A DNA stretch of 64,000 nucleotides from CAWEDP01 sp963807925 (GCA_963807925.1 CAWEDP010000003.1:496001-560000), one strand, 5' to 3'. Positions 1 through 8,802 are shown, counted from the first letter of the stretch. Numbers and translations: made by a program. Notes: a model not told the origin generated them from the sequence alone.

Positions 1-1114
1 GCTCGACGATGTTGCGCAGCTCGCGGATGTTCCCGGGGAACGGGTAGTCGAGCAGCATCGCCATCGCGTCACGGGAGACGCCGTCGATCGAGCGACCCAT
101 CTCGGCCGACATCCGCTCCACGAAATGGTCGACGAGCAACGGGATGTCTTCGGGCCGCTCGCGGAGCGGTGGCAGGGTGATTGGAATCACGTTGAGCCGA
201 TAGAAGAGATCGTCGCGGAACCGGCCGTCGGCGACCGCCCGCTCCAGATCGCGGTTGGTCGCCGCGACGACGCGCACGTCCACCGCCACCGGATCGTTGC
301 CGCCGACCCGGCAGAAACGCCGCTCTTCGAGGGCGCGCAGCAGATCCATCTGCAGCTTCTGACCGATGTCGCCGATCTCGTCCAGGAAGAGAGTCCCCTG
401 GTCGGCCGACTCGAACGCCCCCTGCCGCCTTGCCGAGGCGCCGGTGAACGCGCCCTTCTCGTGCCCGAACAACTCCGATTCGAGCAGCGTCTCGGTCAGC
501 GCTGCGCACGACACCGGGATGAAGGGGCCGTCGTGACGCGGGCTCTCGGCGTGAACGGCCCGAGCGAGCAGCTCCTTGCCGGTGCCGCTCTCCCCGTATA
601 TCAGGATCGTGGACTGACTTCGCGCGGCGGTGCGGGTGAGCTCGAACACGCTCTGCATCGCCGGATTCTTGCTGAGGAGATCGCGAAAGCGGTACTCGCG
701 GCGCAGGGCGCGTCGGAGCGTCTCGTTCTCATGCAGGAGCTCGTTCTGCCGCACGATGTGCGCGATCATGTGGCTCAGCTCTTCGGGGTCGAACGGCTTC
801 ACCAGGTAGTCGTGCGCGCCGAGCTTGATGGCGGCGACCGCGGTCTCCACCGTCGCGTAGGCCGTCATGATGACGGTCGTCGGGGCCGGCCGGATGTCCC
901 GGGCGCGCTTGAGCACCTCGAGGCCGTCGATGCCGGGCATCTTCATGTCGACCAGGAGCACGGACCACGGCTCCTTCTCGATGCGCGCGATGGCGGTTGT
1001 CGCGTCGGGCGCCGTTCCGACGGTGTACCCGTCCTTCTCGAGCCACCCTGCGAGCGACTCCCTGACGATCTCCTCGTCATCGACGATCAGGACTCTGGTG
1101 TTCGCGGTAGACAT
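1..1114 (-). CDS. NtrC-family sigma-54 response regulator (C-terminus cut by window edge)
   Basis: Begins with an ATG at 1114 and runs off the window, leaving 371 residues. An N-terminal receiver domain is clear (VLIVDDEE near residue 8, phosphoacceptor in LLVDMKMPG, then VKPFDPEEL). A AAA+ sigma-54 activation domain follows with Walker A GESGTGKE, the GAFTGA loop that contacts sigma-54, Walker B LFLDEIGD and the NPGNIREL-type region. It should activate RpoN-dependent promoters when phosphorylated by the kinase encoded just upstream on the same strand. Its first 38 bases overlap the end of the archaemetzincin gene, so the three genes are likely one transcript. The DNA-binding helix lies outside the window. 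Confidence 0.93.
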   Translation of the reverse strand, partial: MSTANTRVLIVDDEEIVRESLAGWLEKDGYTVGTAPDATTAIARIEKEPWSVLLVDMKMPGIDGLEVLKRARDIRPAPTTVIMTAYATVETAVAAIKLGAHDYLVKPFDPEELSHMIAHIVRQNELLHENETLRRALRREYRFRDLLSKNPAMQSVFELTRTAARSQSTILIYGESGTGKELLARAVHAESPRHDGPFIPVSCAALTETLLESELFGHEKGAFTGASARRQGAFESADQGTLFLDEIGDIGQKLQMDLLRALEERRFCRVGGNDPVAVDVRVVAATNRDLERAVADGRFRDDLFYRLNVIPITLPPLRERPEDIPLLVDHFVERMSAEMGRSIDGVSRDAMAMLLDYPFPGNIRELRNIVE

Positions 1115-1643
1115 GAAGGCCTTCCTGCTGAAACATGCGATATCGGACGCGGCACGCGGGGCAGAGCTCCGCGCCTTTGGCATCGACGCTGCGGACGCCA
1201 GCCGACCGCGCCATGACGCAGGTGATCGTTCCGCAATGCACGAGGCCGAACGTGTGCCCGAGCTCGTGCACGCACTCCTTGGCCACACGGAGCCTCGCCG
1301 CGGCGGCGCTCGCGCCTTCGGCCAGCCGCCACGTCGATACAACCGCCGCCGAACCGTCGAGCTGGGCCTCGCCGAACACGAAGGTCAGCACCGGGATGAA
1401 GAGGTCGACGTCGGTCACGCCGAGCACCCGGCCGGCGTCGGCCGGCTTCGCACCCAGCAGCCAGCGGAGGAGCTGCCGCGACGAATGCTGGCCGCGGGCG
1501 GCGTCGAGCGTGCCGGTCGGCCGGTCTGCCGACTCCCACCTGGACACGAGGCGCGCGAACGCGCGTTCGACGTGCCACGCGACCATATCGAGCAGCGCCG
1601 CATCGGGCGGTCCCAATCCGATCCACCCCAGTGCGATGGACAT
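1077..1643 (-). CDS. amzA: Archaemetzincin-family zinc metalloprotease
   Basis: A 188-residue protein with the archaemetzincin signature. HELGHTFGLVHC (HExxHxxGxxHC) is near residue 130, followed by TCVM and a CPAC pair about 16 residues later. Family knowledge: three histidines bind catalytic zinc, and the four-cysteine cluster binds a second zinc. Bacterial members are cytosolic and their substrates are unknown. No signal peptide is seen. The ATG at 1643 lies 5 bases after the kinase stop and the end overlaps the response regulator by 38 bases, so it sits in the middle of a two-component operon. A role in signal output or turnover is inference only. Confidence 0.88.
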   Translation of the reverse strand: MSIALGWIGLGPPDAALLDMVAWHVERAFARLVSRWESADRPTGTLDAARGQHSSRQLLRWLLGAKPADAGRVLGVTDVDLFIPVLTFVFGEAQLDGSAAVVSTWRLAEGASAAAARLRVAKECVHELGHTFGLVHCGTITCVMARSAGVRSVDAKGAELCPACRVRYRMFQQEGLHVYREHQSPDRR

Positions 1644-1648
1644 CGACC

Positions 1649-3275
1649 TCAGGCGACCGTCTGCGCCGGCGCCCCATCCGCGTGCGCGCTCCATTTCCTG
1701 GGCAGCCACATCGTGACGGTGGTGCCGACGCCGACCTGGCTCTCGATCGTGACATGGCCGCCGTGGCGCTCGATGATGCCGTAGACGACCGACAGGCCCA
1801 GTCCGGTCCCCATGGTCTTGCTCGTGAAGAAGGGGTCGAACACTTTCGGCAGCTGCTGGGGTGGGATGCCGACGCCGGTGTCGCGGAACTCGATCGCAAG
1901 GGCGTCCTCGCCGGCGAGGTAGTCGGTGCGCACGCGGAGCGTTCCGCCGTCCGGCATGGCGTCGCCTGCGTTGAGCGCCACGTTGGCGAACGCCTGCCGC
2001 AACTGACCAATGTCGCCCTGCATCGACGACACCGTGCCGTACGCGCGCTCGACCCGGATGTTCTGGAGCGCGAACTGATTGCCGGCCAGGAAGAGCGCTT
2101 CTTCGAGCGCGGCGTGGACGTCGGTGTCGGCGACGCTCACTGCTCGCTCGCGGGCGAAGCCGAGCAGGTTTCGAACGATCGCCGAGCATCGCTCCGTTTC
2201 CCGCTGCACGAGCGCGAGCAGGCGGAGCGCCAGGGCCCGTCGCGGCGTCTCCGGCTCCTGCTCGAAGGTGCGGGTCAGCAGCTTGCTCGTCGTCAGAATG
2301 CCGGCGAGCGGGTTGTTGATCTCGTGGGCGATCGACGCCGACAGCCGGCCGAGCGAGCTCAGTTTCTCGGTCTGGATGAGATGATCCTGCGCCTTCTCGA
2401 GCGCCGCCGTGCGCTCCTTGACCTGCTCCTCCAGGCCGGCGAGGAGCTTGTCGCGCTCGGTCCGCGCGTGCGCGAGCGCCCGCGTCATGGTGTTGAAGGA
2501 CGTCTTGAGCGCCCCGATCTCGTCGTGCGCGAAGATCGTCACCCGGTGATCCAGATCGCCCGCGCTGAGACGCTTGACGCCGTGCAGAAGGTGCGTCACC
2601 GGACGTACGACGAGATGGCGGGCGAAGAAGAACGTGAGCGTCGCCAGCGTCAGCGTGGCGACGAGCGAGAGCAGGATGGTGCGCCGCTCGAGCACGCCGC
2701 GCTCGCGGTCGACCGCCTCGAGCGCCAGACCCAGGTCGATCTCGCCGATCACGCGCTGGGAGGCCGGATGCACGTGGCACGAGGCGGCCGAGCAGGAGCG
2801 CTGGTTGTAGATGGGTGTCACGGCGCCGAGAATCCGGCGGCCGTTGAGATCGACGATGCGGGCGTGCGCGTCCACCGGCAGCGAAGCCGACCAGGGACCC
2901 GACGAGTGGCACGGATGGCAGGTCGCTGATCGCACGCCGGCGACCTGACCGCGCTCGGAGGGGTCTGTCGAGGTACTTGATACGGCCGGCGGCGTCGAAG
3001 ATGCGGAGGCGCTCGATATGCTGGTCCCGGGCAATCTCGTCCAGGATGCGGTAGGCATCCTCCCGCTGATCCTGCAGCATGTCGTGCTGAATGCTGCGAT
3101 TGATGGTGTCGCCCACCAGCGCCGCGCCTCCGAGCGCCTGCGCCAGCAGATGCCGCCGCTGGCTCTGGAGCACCAGGACCAGGAAGCCGCTCATCGTGAC
3201 GACGCTGGTCAGGGTAATGGCGGTGACCAGCTTGACGCCGAGACGGTTCCACCAGCGAATGCCCGCGTCACGCAT
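1649..3275 (-). CDS. Membrane histidine kinase with c-type-haem-like sensor domain (one-base frameshift)
   Basis: Reads as an HK of about 541 residues once one extra base near 2972-2973 is ignored. Order: N-terminal membrane helix (about residues 13-38), periplasmic sensor, second helix (RRTILLSLVATLTLATLTF), HAMP, HisKA with the phospho-accepting H in SIAHEINNPLAGIL, and HATPase (NVALNAGDAMP, DTGVGIPP, GTGLGLSVV). The sensor has a perfect CxxCH (CHPCH) and a second cysteine pair CSAASCH, both typical of covalently bound haem c. It would signal to the NtrC-type regulator downstream. The start at 3275 is chosen because it begins a basic N-terminus before the first helix. The two halves lie in different frames: N-terminal ...GRIKY, then STDPSERGQ.... 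The intact domain pattern argues against long-standing decay. Confidence 0.8.
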
Positions 3276-3365
3276 AGCAGACCGTGTGGAGAGCAAGGCT
3301 ACGGCCACCGGCCCGGCGGACAGGATGAGACGCGGTTGCACCTATTGGCGCCGGGGAGCGGCAAT

Positions 3366-3388
3366 TTGTCCCTGACGGGTGCCGACAA
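3366..3388 (-). promoter_or_regulatory. Dyad TTGTC-N13-GACAA upstream of the kinase operon
   Basis: A 23-bp imperfect palindrome about 90 bp upstream of the kinase start. The size and TGTC...GACA half-sites resemble enhancer sites of NtrC-type activators. No clear -24/-12 element was found next to it, so autoregulation by the adjacent response regulator is only a guess. Confidence 0.3.
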
Positions 3389-3418
3389 GCCGTCACCTGT
3401 CGGATTCCCGGATCGACT

Positions 3419-3682
3419 GGAATTCTCGCCGCCGCGCAGGACGGGCTCGCTCTCTGCTGGACGCGCGACCGCCGGTTCATGCTGCTGCGCCGTGACGGTC
3501 CGAAGAGCGGCCTGGATCTGGTTGCTGCTCTTCCAGACTTACCTTGCGACGGGCGTCAACGTGGTCGGCAACACGGCGCAATACGCGTCTCGCGTGACGG
3601 ACGGTTTCTGCTCAATAGCGCCATCGAGAGCGCCAGCGCGCCGATCGTCGTCGGGATCAACTGGATGAAGGGCGTCCGATGA
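3419..3682 (+). pseudogene. Remnant C-terminus of a PD40/WD40-type beta-propeller protein
   Basis: Pieces in two frames read like the end of the PD40 propeller found after many acidobacterial protein kinases. WTRDRRFMLLRRDGPKSGLD is followed, in another frame, by LFQTYLATGVNVVGNTAQYA, then VSRDGRFLLNSAIES and the terminal motif SAPIVVGINWMKGVR before the stop at 3682. At least two frame changes are needed, and there is no start or upstream body of the gene. It therefore looks like a decayed leftover. From 3683 to 3839 I see nothing further. Confidence 0.5.
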
Positions 3683-3839
3683 GTGGATGGCGCGGCCGCG
3701 ATTCTTCGTGCGGACCGGTGCGTGCGACGCGCCGATGCCGGTTGACTTCGACTGCCGACCCGTCTAACCTCATCCGTGCCCCACGACGACAGCGCCGGCG
3801 AGGCTGGCGGCGGTCTGTGCGCGTCGTGAGGGAACGACC

Positions 3840-4343
3840 GTGGAATCACCTGTCGAAGTGCCACCGGGGAAGCGCGGAGTGGAACAGATGTTCTCGAGGC
3901 GGATCCTCGAGGTGTGGCTGACCAAGTCGTTCAAGCTGCTCCTCGGCACGCTGGCGTACAACGTGTTCGTCATCGTGATCCTCCGGCCCATCCTCCTCTC
4001 GGTCTTTCCGCCGCTCAACAGATGGGAGCATGTGCGCTCGCTCCTTACCGGCAGCGCGCGTTACACCTACCAGGACCTGCTTCCCTACATCGCGCCGGCG
4101 GTCTGGATTCTCGGCAACGGCCTCTGGTTCGCCATGCTCAATCGGAACCTCCACGAGGCACAGGAAGCCGTGCAGCAGGAAGAGAAACGTGAAGAACAAG
4201 CTCTCGATCCCGCTCTCGCTCGCTTGTCTGACCGCGGCCGCGGCGCTGGCCTTCACGCCCCGGGGCCTCCGCCTTCCGCCGGTGCCGGTCCTGGAGGCGT
4301 TCGGAGGTCTGCCCGACCCACGCGAAGCCGCCGACGCGTCTGA
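3840..4343 (+). CDS. Small membrane protein of unknown function
   Basis: The open frame from GTG 3840 (GAGGGAA Shine-Dalgarno ahead) encodes a protein with a membrane segment near residues 33-58 (LLLGTLAYNVFVIVILRPIL) and a second near 85-100 (YIAPAVWILGNGLWFAML). A charged Glu/Lys/Gln-rich stretch follows. An ATG at 3888 is an alternative start. The last 50 residues are low-complexity and lie over the start of the next gene in another frame, so the real end may be near 4190. I do not recognise the family. Confidence 0.5.
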   Translation: MESPVEVPPGKRGVEQMFSRRILEVWLTKSFKLLLGTLAYNVFVIVILRPILLSVFPPLNRWEHVRSLLTGSARYTYQDLLPYIAPAVWILGNGLWFAMLNRNLHEAQEAVQQEEKREEQALDPALARLSDRGRGAGLHAPGPPPSAGAGPGGVRRSARPTRSRRRV

Positions 4344-4956
4344 CGGGCCGGCCTTCAAACCGGATCCGCTGCCCGATGTGCTGCGCGCGGACCTGGTGAA
4401 ACGGAGGCTGCAGTTCGAGGCGCAGTCGGGCAACTACCTGACGGCGAAGGTATTCACGAAGACCCTGCGAGAGCCGCTGGTGCCGGTCCGGCTGGCGGGC
4501 CGCTACCTGCGGGATCTCAAAGGGAAGACGGTGTACCTTCGGAAATCGATTCGCGACAGGCTGGTCTCCGCCGACGAGGCGATGTTCAAGAAGAAGCGGC
4601 AGCATCTGCAGGTGACCTACGGATTCCGGTCCAATGCGGTCCAGCAGGACCTCTATCAGCGGCTCGCGGGCCACGCGAAGGTCGCGCCGCCCGGAGGGTC
4701 GTTTCACGAGACCGGGATGGCGCTCGATCTCGCGAACTGGCGCGAGGCGCAGAGCTTCATGATCGAAGCGGGTTTCGTCGGCGGTTGTCGCGGTATCGAG
4801 GAGGACATGGTCCACTACTCGGTGGGCGAGTTGACGAAAGCCTCCAACGCGGCAGCCTTCAAGCGCTGCACGCTCAGGGAGATTCCAGAGGACGTCGTCA
4901 AGGGCTTCAAGAAGGTCGGCACGGTCACTGTTGGCGCGTTCAGGAGGAAGAAGTAG
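4189..4956 (+). CDS. VanY/M15-like D,D-carboxypeptidase
   Basis: A 255-residue protein starting at GTG 4189, preceded by AGGAAGAG, with an N-terminal signal-like helix (SIPLSLACLTAAAALAF). The peptidase M15 zinc motif is visible: GGSFHETGMALDLANW (SxHxxGxAxD) near residue 180 and a later EEDMVHYSV supplying the catalytic acid and third histidine. Enzymes of this family trim the terminal D-Ala from peptidoglycan stem peptides outside the membrane. A longer in-frame ATG at 4030 would overlap the previous gene and lacks a signal peptide at its end. The next small gene follows after 8 bases. Confidence 0.72.
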   Translation: MKNKLSIPLSLACLTAAAALAFTPRGLRLPPVPVLEAFGGLPDPREAADASDGPAFKPDPLPDVLRADLVKRRLQFEAQSGNYLTAKVFTKTLREPLVPVRLAGRYLRDLKGKTVYLRKSIRDRLVSADEAMFKKKRQHLQVTYGFRSNAVQQDLYQRLAGHAKVAPPGGSFHETGMALDLANWREAQSFMIEAGFVGGCRGIEEDMVHYSVGELTKASNAAAFKRCTLREIPEDVVKGFKKVGTVTVGAFRRKK

Positions 4957-4964
4957 GTGGATCG

Positions 4965-5186
4965 ATGAAGCCGATGATCGCGGCAGGGATCCTGCTGATC
5001 GTGCTCGGCGCCGGCGCGCTGTGGTACCGCCAGACCTACACCGAGCGCAAGCCGTTGCTGAGCATCGGGCGGCTGCAGGCGACGTTGGACCGTGAAGAGA
5101 CGTACGCGTTTCCGCCGGCGGTCGGGATCATCGCGCTCGTCGCGGGCGCGGGGCTGATCGTCTTCGCGTATACGAAGCGTTCGTAG
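4965..5186 (+). CDS. Small two-helix membrane protein
   Basis: A 73-residue protein from ATG 4965 with two hydrophobic helices (MIAAGILLIVLGAGALWY at the N-terminus and VGIIALVAGAGLIVFAY at the C-terminus) joined by a charged loop. The pattern is common in acidobacterial genomes next to envelope genes. It follows the M15 peptidase by 8 bases and is probably co-transcribed. No function can be assigned. Confidence 0.65.
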   Translation: MKPMIAAGILLIVLGAGALWYRQTYTERKPLLSIGRLQATLDREETYAFPPAVGIIALVAGAGLIVFAYTKRS

Positions 5187-5203
5187 ATCGAGCGGCGTCA
5201 TGG

Positions 5204-5226
5204 GCATCCCGCGCCGCGCGGGATGC
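5204..5226. repeat. Perfect 10-bp hairpin
   Basis: GCATCCCGCG and CGCGGGATGC are separated by CCG, giving a perfect stem with a 3-base loop between two genes. No T-run follows, so it is not a classic intrinsic terminator. It could be a factor-assisted terminator or a REP-like palindrome. Confidence 0.5.
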
Positions 5227-5253
5227 ACGCATCCGGCATCCCCTCCCTGACAT

Positions 5254-6687
5254 GTGGCTCACGTGCTGATTCTCGGCCTGGTTCTGCTGGTGGGCGCGCT
5301 GGCGGCCCGAGGCGCGACGGTGAATCGCTACCTGCGCGGCCGGCTGCTCGTGTCGAGCGGCCTGTTCGCGGCGCACGCGATCGGCGCGGCGGCCGTCGCC
5401 TCCGGGCGCCTGCCGGCCGACGTCGGCCGGCAGATCGCGGGCCTGCTCCCGCTCGTCCTGACGCTCGGCCTGATCACGTCGCTCGTCGCGCTCGCCATCA
5501 ACCCGTGGCGCAGCGATCGGGTCCCAGACCGGTTTCCGAACATCGTGCAGGACGCCGTGGTCATCGCGCTGTTCGGCATCGCCGCCGCGCTGATCCTCCG
5601 GGAAAAGATCCTGACCACGACGGCGGTCGGCGCGGTCGTCATCGGGTTCGCGCTGCAGGATACGCTCGGGAACCTCTTCGCGGGGCTGGCGATTCAGATC
5701 GAGAAGCCGTTTCGCGTCGGGCAGTGGGTGAGCGTCGCGGGCCGCGACGGCATCGTCAGCGAGATCACGTGGCGCGCGACCAAGATCCGGACCAAGATGG
5801 GAAATTTCGTCATCGTGCCGAACAGCGTGCTCGCGCGCGACGCGATCGTGAACTACTCGGAGCCCCATCTGGCGACGCGCGTCGACGTCGACGTCGGCTG
5901 CTCGTACGAGATTTCGCCCAACCGGGTGAAAGCCGTCATCCTGGACGCCGTCCGCGACGAGCCGCTGCTGGCCTCCGATCGTCAGCCGGAGGTGCTCGTC
6001 GCCGACTTCGCCGCGTCGGCGATCACGTACCGGATCCGCGTGTGGACCGAGCGGTTCGACCAGGACGAGCAGGTGCGCGATCGGGTGCGGTCGCTCGTGT
6101 ACTACGCGCTGCGGCGCGCCGGAATCGAGATCCCGTTCCCCATCCACGTCGAGATTCGCAGGCCGGCGGTCGAGCCGGCCAAGGCTGCACTCGACGTGCT
6201 CGAGCGGGCGATCGAGGGTGTCGAGATCTTCGCGGCGCTCACCGACGACCAGCGCCGCGAGCTGGCGGGCGGCGCGCGCTGGCGCGAATACGGCAGCGGC
6301 GAGGCGATCGTCAGACAGGGAGACGCGGGCAGCTCGCTGTTCGTCGTCTGTGCCGGGGAGGCGATCGTGCTCCTCGAGGCGCCGCGGCGCGAGGTCGCCC
6401 GCCTGAGCCCGGGGCAGTTCTTCGGCGAAATGTCGCTCCTGACCGGCGAGCCGCGGACGGCGACCGTCATGGCGGCCACCGATTGTGCGGTGCTCGAAAT
6501 CACCGTTGACGACTTCCGGCGGCTGGTGATGGGCGATCCCGCGGTCGTCGAGCGCGTGGCAGGAGCGGTGGCCGAGCGCCGCGCCGAACTCGACCGCTAC
6601 CGAATCGAAGGGCCGGCGGACGCGCCGGAGCCGGAACAGACCTTCGTCGCGCGTGTACGGCGTTTCGTTCGTCTGGCGACGTCGTGA
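5254..6687 (+). CDS. MscS-family mechanosensitive channel fused to a cyclic-nucleotide-binding domain
   Basis: A 477-residue protein. Four to five membrane helices fill residues 1-145. The MscS pore-lining and beta domain follows (GFALQDTLGNLFAGLAIQIE, then GQWVSVAGRDGIVSEI and VPNSVLARDAIVNYS). From about residue 310 a cNMP-binding/Crp-type domain is seen (EAIVRQGDAGSSLFVV, then FFGEMSLLTGEPRTATV, the phosphate-binding cassette). The family (MscS-like bCNG channels) is known to pass ions on ligand binding more than on stretch. The start is a GTG at 5254; another in-frame GTG lies 9 bases later. Confidence 0.88.
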   Translation: MAHVLILGLVLLVGALAARGATVNRYLRGRLLVSSGLFAAHAIGAAAVASGRLPADVGRQIAGLLPLVLTLGLITSLVALAINPWRSDRVPDRFPNIVQDAVVIALFGIAAALILREKILTTTAVGAVVIGFALQDTLGNLFAGLAIQIEKPFRVGQWVSVAGRDGIVSEITWRATKIRTKMGNFVIVPNSVLARDAIVNYSEPHLATRVDVDVGCSYEISPNRVKAVILDAVRDEPLLASDRQPEVLVADFAASAITYRIRVWTERFDQDEQVRDRVRSLVYYALRRAGIEIPFPIHVEIRRPAVEPAKAALDVLERAIEGVEIFAALTDDQRRELAGGARWREYGSGEAIVRQGDAGSSLFVVCAGEAIVLLEAPRREVARLSPGQFFGEMSLLTGEPRTATVMAATDCAVLEITVDDFRRLVMGDPAVVERVAGAVAERRAELDRYRIEGPADAPEPEQTFVARVRRFVRLATS

Positions 6688-6733
6688 CCGGGTGACCGCC
6701 CCTCCGATCGCGCCGGGCGGCCGCCCGATCCGC

Positions 6734-6919
6734 TTATCGCCGATCCCCTCGCCGATCGGACCGCGCCACGCGGCTGTACCCGTCGGTGTAGCCCTGGCGA
6801 TACCTGTCGCGGAAGACACGACGGTAGTCGTTGTCGAGCCCGCGCCGGTACCCGTCGTCGCACGCGCGGCGCTCGACCCCCCGGGTGTCGCTGGCCTCAA
6901 TCCCATCCTTGGCGTCACC
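6734..6919 (-). pseudogene. Degenerate Tyr/Gly/Arg/Asp-repeat protein remnant
   Basis: On the minus strand one frame reads ACDDGYRRGLDNDYRR and then RDRYRQGYTDGYSR before a TAA at 6734. This tandem GY(R/T)xG pattern is typical of small secreted acidobacterial YDDGYRDG-type proteins. There is no start codon in frame and a TGA lies just upstream, so only a tail survives, or a frameshift hides the front. Nothing else is recognisable from 6688 to 6999. Confidence 0.35.
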
Positions 6920-6999
6920 TCAGCAACGCGACGTACCCCTGGACGTATCAAGGCCGGTGCCGGCCCCCCAACGGCTTCCTTATTCCAGGAAACAGAAGG

Positions 7000-7503
7000 C
7001 TACTCCGCCCACATCAGCAGCCGGCCGCCGTCGAGCGGGCTGTCGATCATGTCCAGCACGAGGCCCGGGCCGTGTCGATCGATGTCGTCCAGGTCCAGGT
7101 GCGCGCCGCGCCGCGCCGGGAAGCCCTCCTCGGAGAAGACCCGGACCTGATTCCTCGGCGCGATGCGGACCAGCCACATCGGGACGGTTGCGCGAATGAG
7201 TTTCCCTTCGCGCGCGTCATAGGCGAGGACGTGGAGATCCTTGACGGCCGTGCCGGTCGCCGGTCGGTCGCTCGCGTCGCGAACCGGGGGCTGACCGGCG
7301 CGAAGCTCGATCAGCGGATGCTGTCCGGCGAAGCGGGCACGCGCCCGAGCGAACTCGTCCTCCGCCTGACGCGCGGAAGTGTACTGCGTGTCGACATGCT
7401 GGCGAATCCAGAGGATGGTCCCGGCGACCAACGCAACACCGAAGATCGCGAGGATGCCGAGCGTCACGAGCGCTACCGAAACCCAGGTCCTGCTCTTCGC
7501 CAT
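7000..7503 (-). CDS. Membrane-anchored protein of unknown function
   Basis: A 167-residue protein from ATG 7503. A short basic N-terminus and one hydrophobic helix (VSVALVTLGILAIFGVALVAG) are followed by an extracytoplasmic domain of about 130 residues with no cysteines or known motif. The topology suggests a single-pass N-in protein. A longer in-frame ATG at 7536 adds 11 residues. It lies 58 bases downstream of the TPR gene on the same strand and may be its operon partner. Confidence 0.65.
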   Translation of the reverse strand: MAKSRTWVSVALVTLGILAIFGVALVAGTILWIRQHVDTQYTSARQAEDEFARARARFAGQHPLIELRAGQPPVRDASDRPATGTAVKDLHVLAYDAREGKLIRATVPMWLVRIAPRNQVRVFSEEGFPARRGAHLDLDDIDRHGPGLVLDMIDSPLDGGRLLMWAE

Positions 7504-7561
7504 ATTCGAGGCCGATCGGCACACACCAAGCGTCACGGCCCAGCCGCCGACCGTTCGCCGG

Positions 7562-8764
7562 TCAGGTGAGCGTCTTCAGCAACCGGCGGGCTTCGTCGGA
7601 GGTAGCGCCGTCGTTGTCGCCGTCCCCGAGCGCGGCGGCCGCTTGCAGGTGCATCCGGGCGTCGGGCCGCCGGCCGGCTTTGAGCGCAAGTTTCCCCAGT
7701 TCGAGGTGAGCCCGGGCGTGCACCCATTGGCGTCCCTCGTATGAGACGGCATTGCGCAGATCTTGTTCCGCCTCGGCCGTCCGTCCGAGCGCGGCGCGAG
7801 CCGCTCCGCGCTTGTACAGCCACAGCGCCTGCTCGCCGAACATCCGCTGGCGCTTGTCGCCGGCGAACCGGGCGAGTCCTTCAGACAGCACGCGTTCGGC
7901 GTCGGCCGCCCGCCCGGCTCGCAGGCTGGTCGAACCGATTTCGAGCCAGACCAGGCGATTGCGCGGATAGCGCTCACGGACCAGCGCCAGCTGTTGCAGC
8001 GCATCGTCGTACCGGTGCTCGCGGTTGTACATGACGACGAGCGCCAGGCGGGCTTCGATCTGGTCGTCGCCGGGGTACCCGGCGGCGCCCTCGACCAGGG
8101 TGACGCCGCGTTGCTTGCCTCCGCCGAATCCGGCGACATAGGCGACCCACCGGGCGGGCATTGCCAGCGTGGACACGATGTAGCGGTAGGTGCCGACAAT
8201 GAAGCCGGCGTCCTTCCGCCGGGCATCGAGCGCGAGCACGCGCTCGTGCTCCTCGTAGGCTTCGCGTGCGGCGCGAAACGCGCCGAGCGTTCGCGCCTCG
8301 ACGGTCGCGGTGTACGAGGCTTGGAGGCCGAGAGCGGCGCCCATCTGATAGTGGGCGTCGGCATCGCGCGGACTCGCGGTCACCCGCCGGCGCGCGATCG
8401 CGAGGGCCTTCTCCAGCGCCTCGTGAAATGCGGCGGCGATCTCGGGCGGCGGCGGTTCGGGAGGCGCCTTCGAGCGTGCGACGCGGCCCATGTAGTCGTC
8501 CACGGTCATGTTGCCGCGCCGGAAGGTGATGCTGAGCCACAACGCGCTGGCGAGCCCGCGGTAGGCGGCGGCGTCCTCGGGATCCGTCGCAATCGCGCGG
8601 CGGTAGGTCTCGACCGCCTGATCGCGATCCATGTTGTAGATTTCGTCGGCGGCGCGGGCCCGCAGGGCGTCCGACTCGCGGCTGGCCCATGCCGGCACGG
8701 CGCCTGCATGGCCGAGCACCACGCTGAGCGCGACAGCGACGACGACGCGGCGCATTAAAGGCAT
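7562..8764 (-). CDS. Secreted TPR-repeat protein
   Basis: About 400 residues. The N-terminus is a signal peptide (RRVVVAVALSVVLGHAG...PAWAS). The rest is helical tetratricopeptide repeats, for example AVETYRRAIATDPEDAAAYR, ALARFAGDKRQRMFGEQALW and AEAEQDLRNAVSYEGRQW. TPR solenoids mediate protein contacts in the periplasm, and the partner is unknown. Start is at ATG 8764, with a second in-frame ATG at 8755. It faces away from the oxidase operon, sharing the 120-bp promoter gap with it. Confidence 0.78.
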   Translation of the reverse strand: MPLMRRVVVAVALSVVLGHAGAVPAWASRESDALRARAADEIYNMDRDQAVETYRRAIATDPEDAAAYRGLASALWLSITFRRGNMTVDDYMGRVARSKAPPEPPPPEIAAAFHEALEKALAIARRRVTASPRDADAHYQMGAALGLQASYTATVEARTLGAFRAAREAYEEHERVLALDARRKDAGFIVGTYRYIVSTLAMPARWVAYVAGFGGGKQRGVTLVEGAAGYPGDDQIEARLALVVMYNREHRYDDALQQLALVRERYPRNRLVWLEIGSTSLRAGRAADAERVLSEGLARFAGDKRQRMFGEQALWLYKRGAARAALGRTAEAEQDLRNAVSYEGRQWVHARAHLELGKLALKAGRRPDARMHLQAAAALGDGDNDGATSDEARRLLKTLT

Positions 8765-8802
8765 CTTACGCCCATCGCCCAAACTCGGCGTCCGTCCGTC
8801 AC

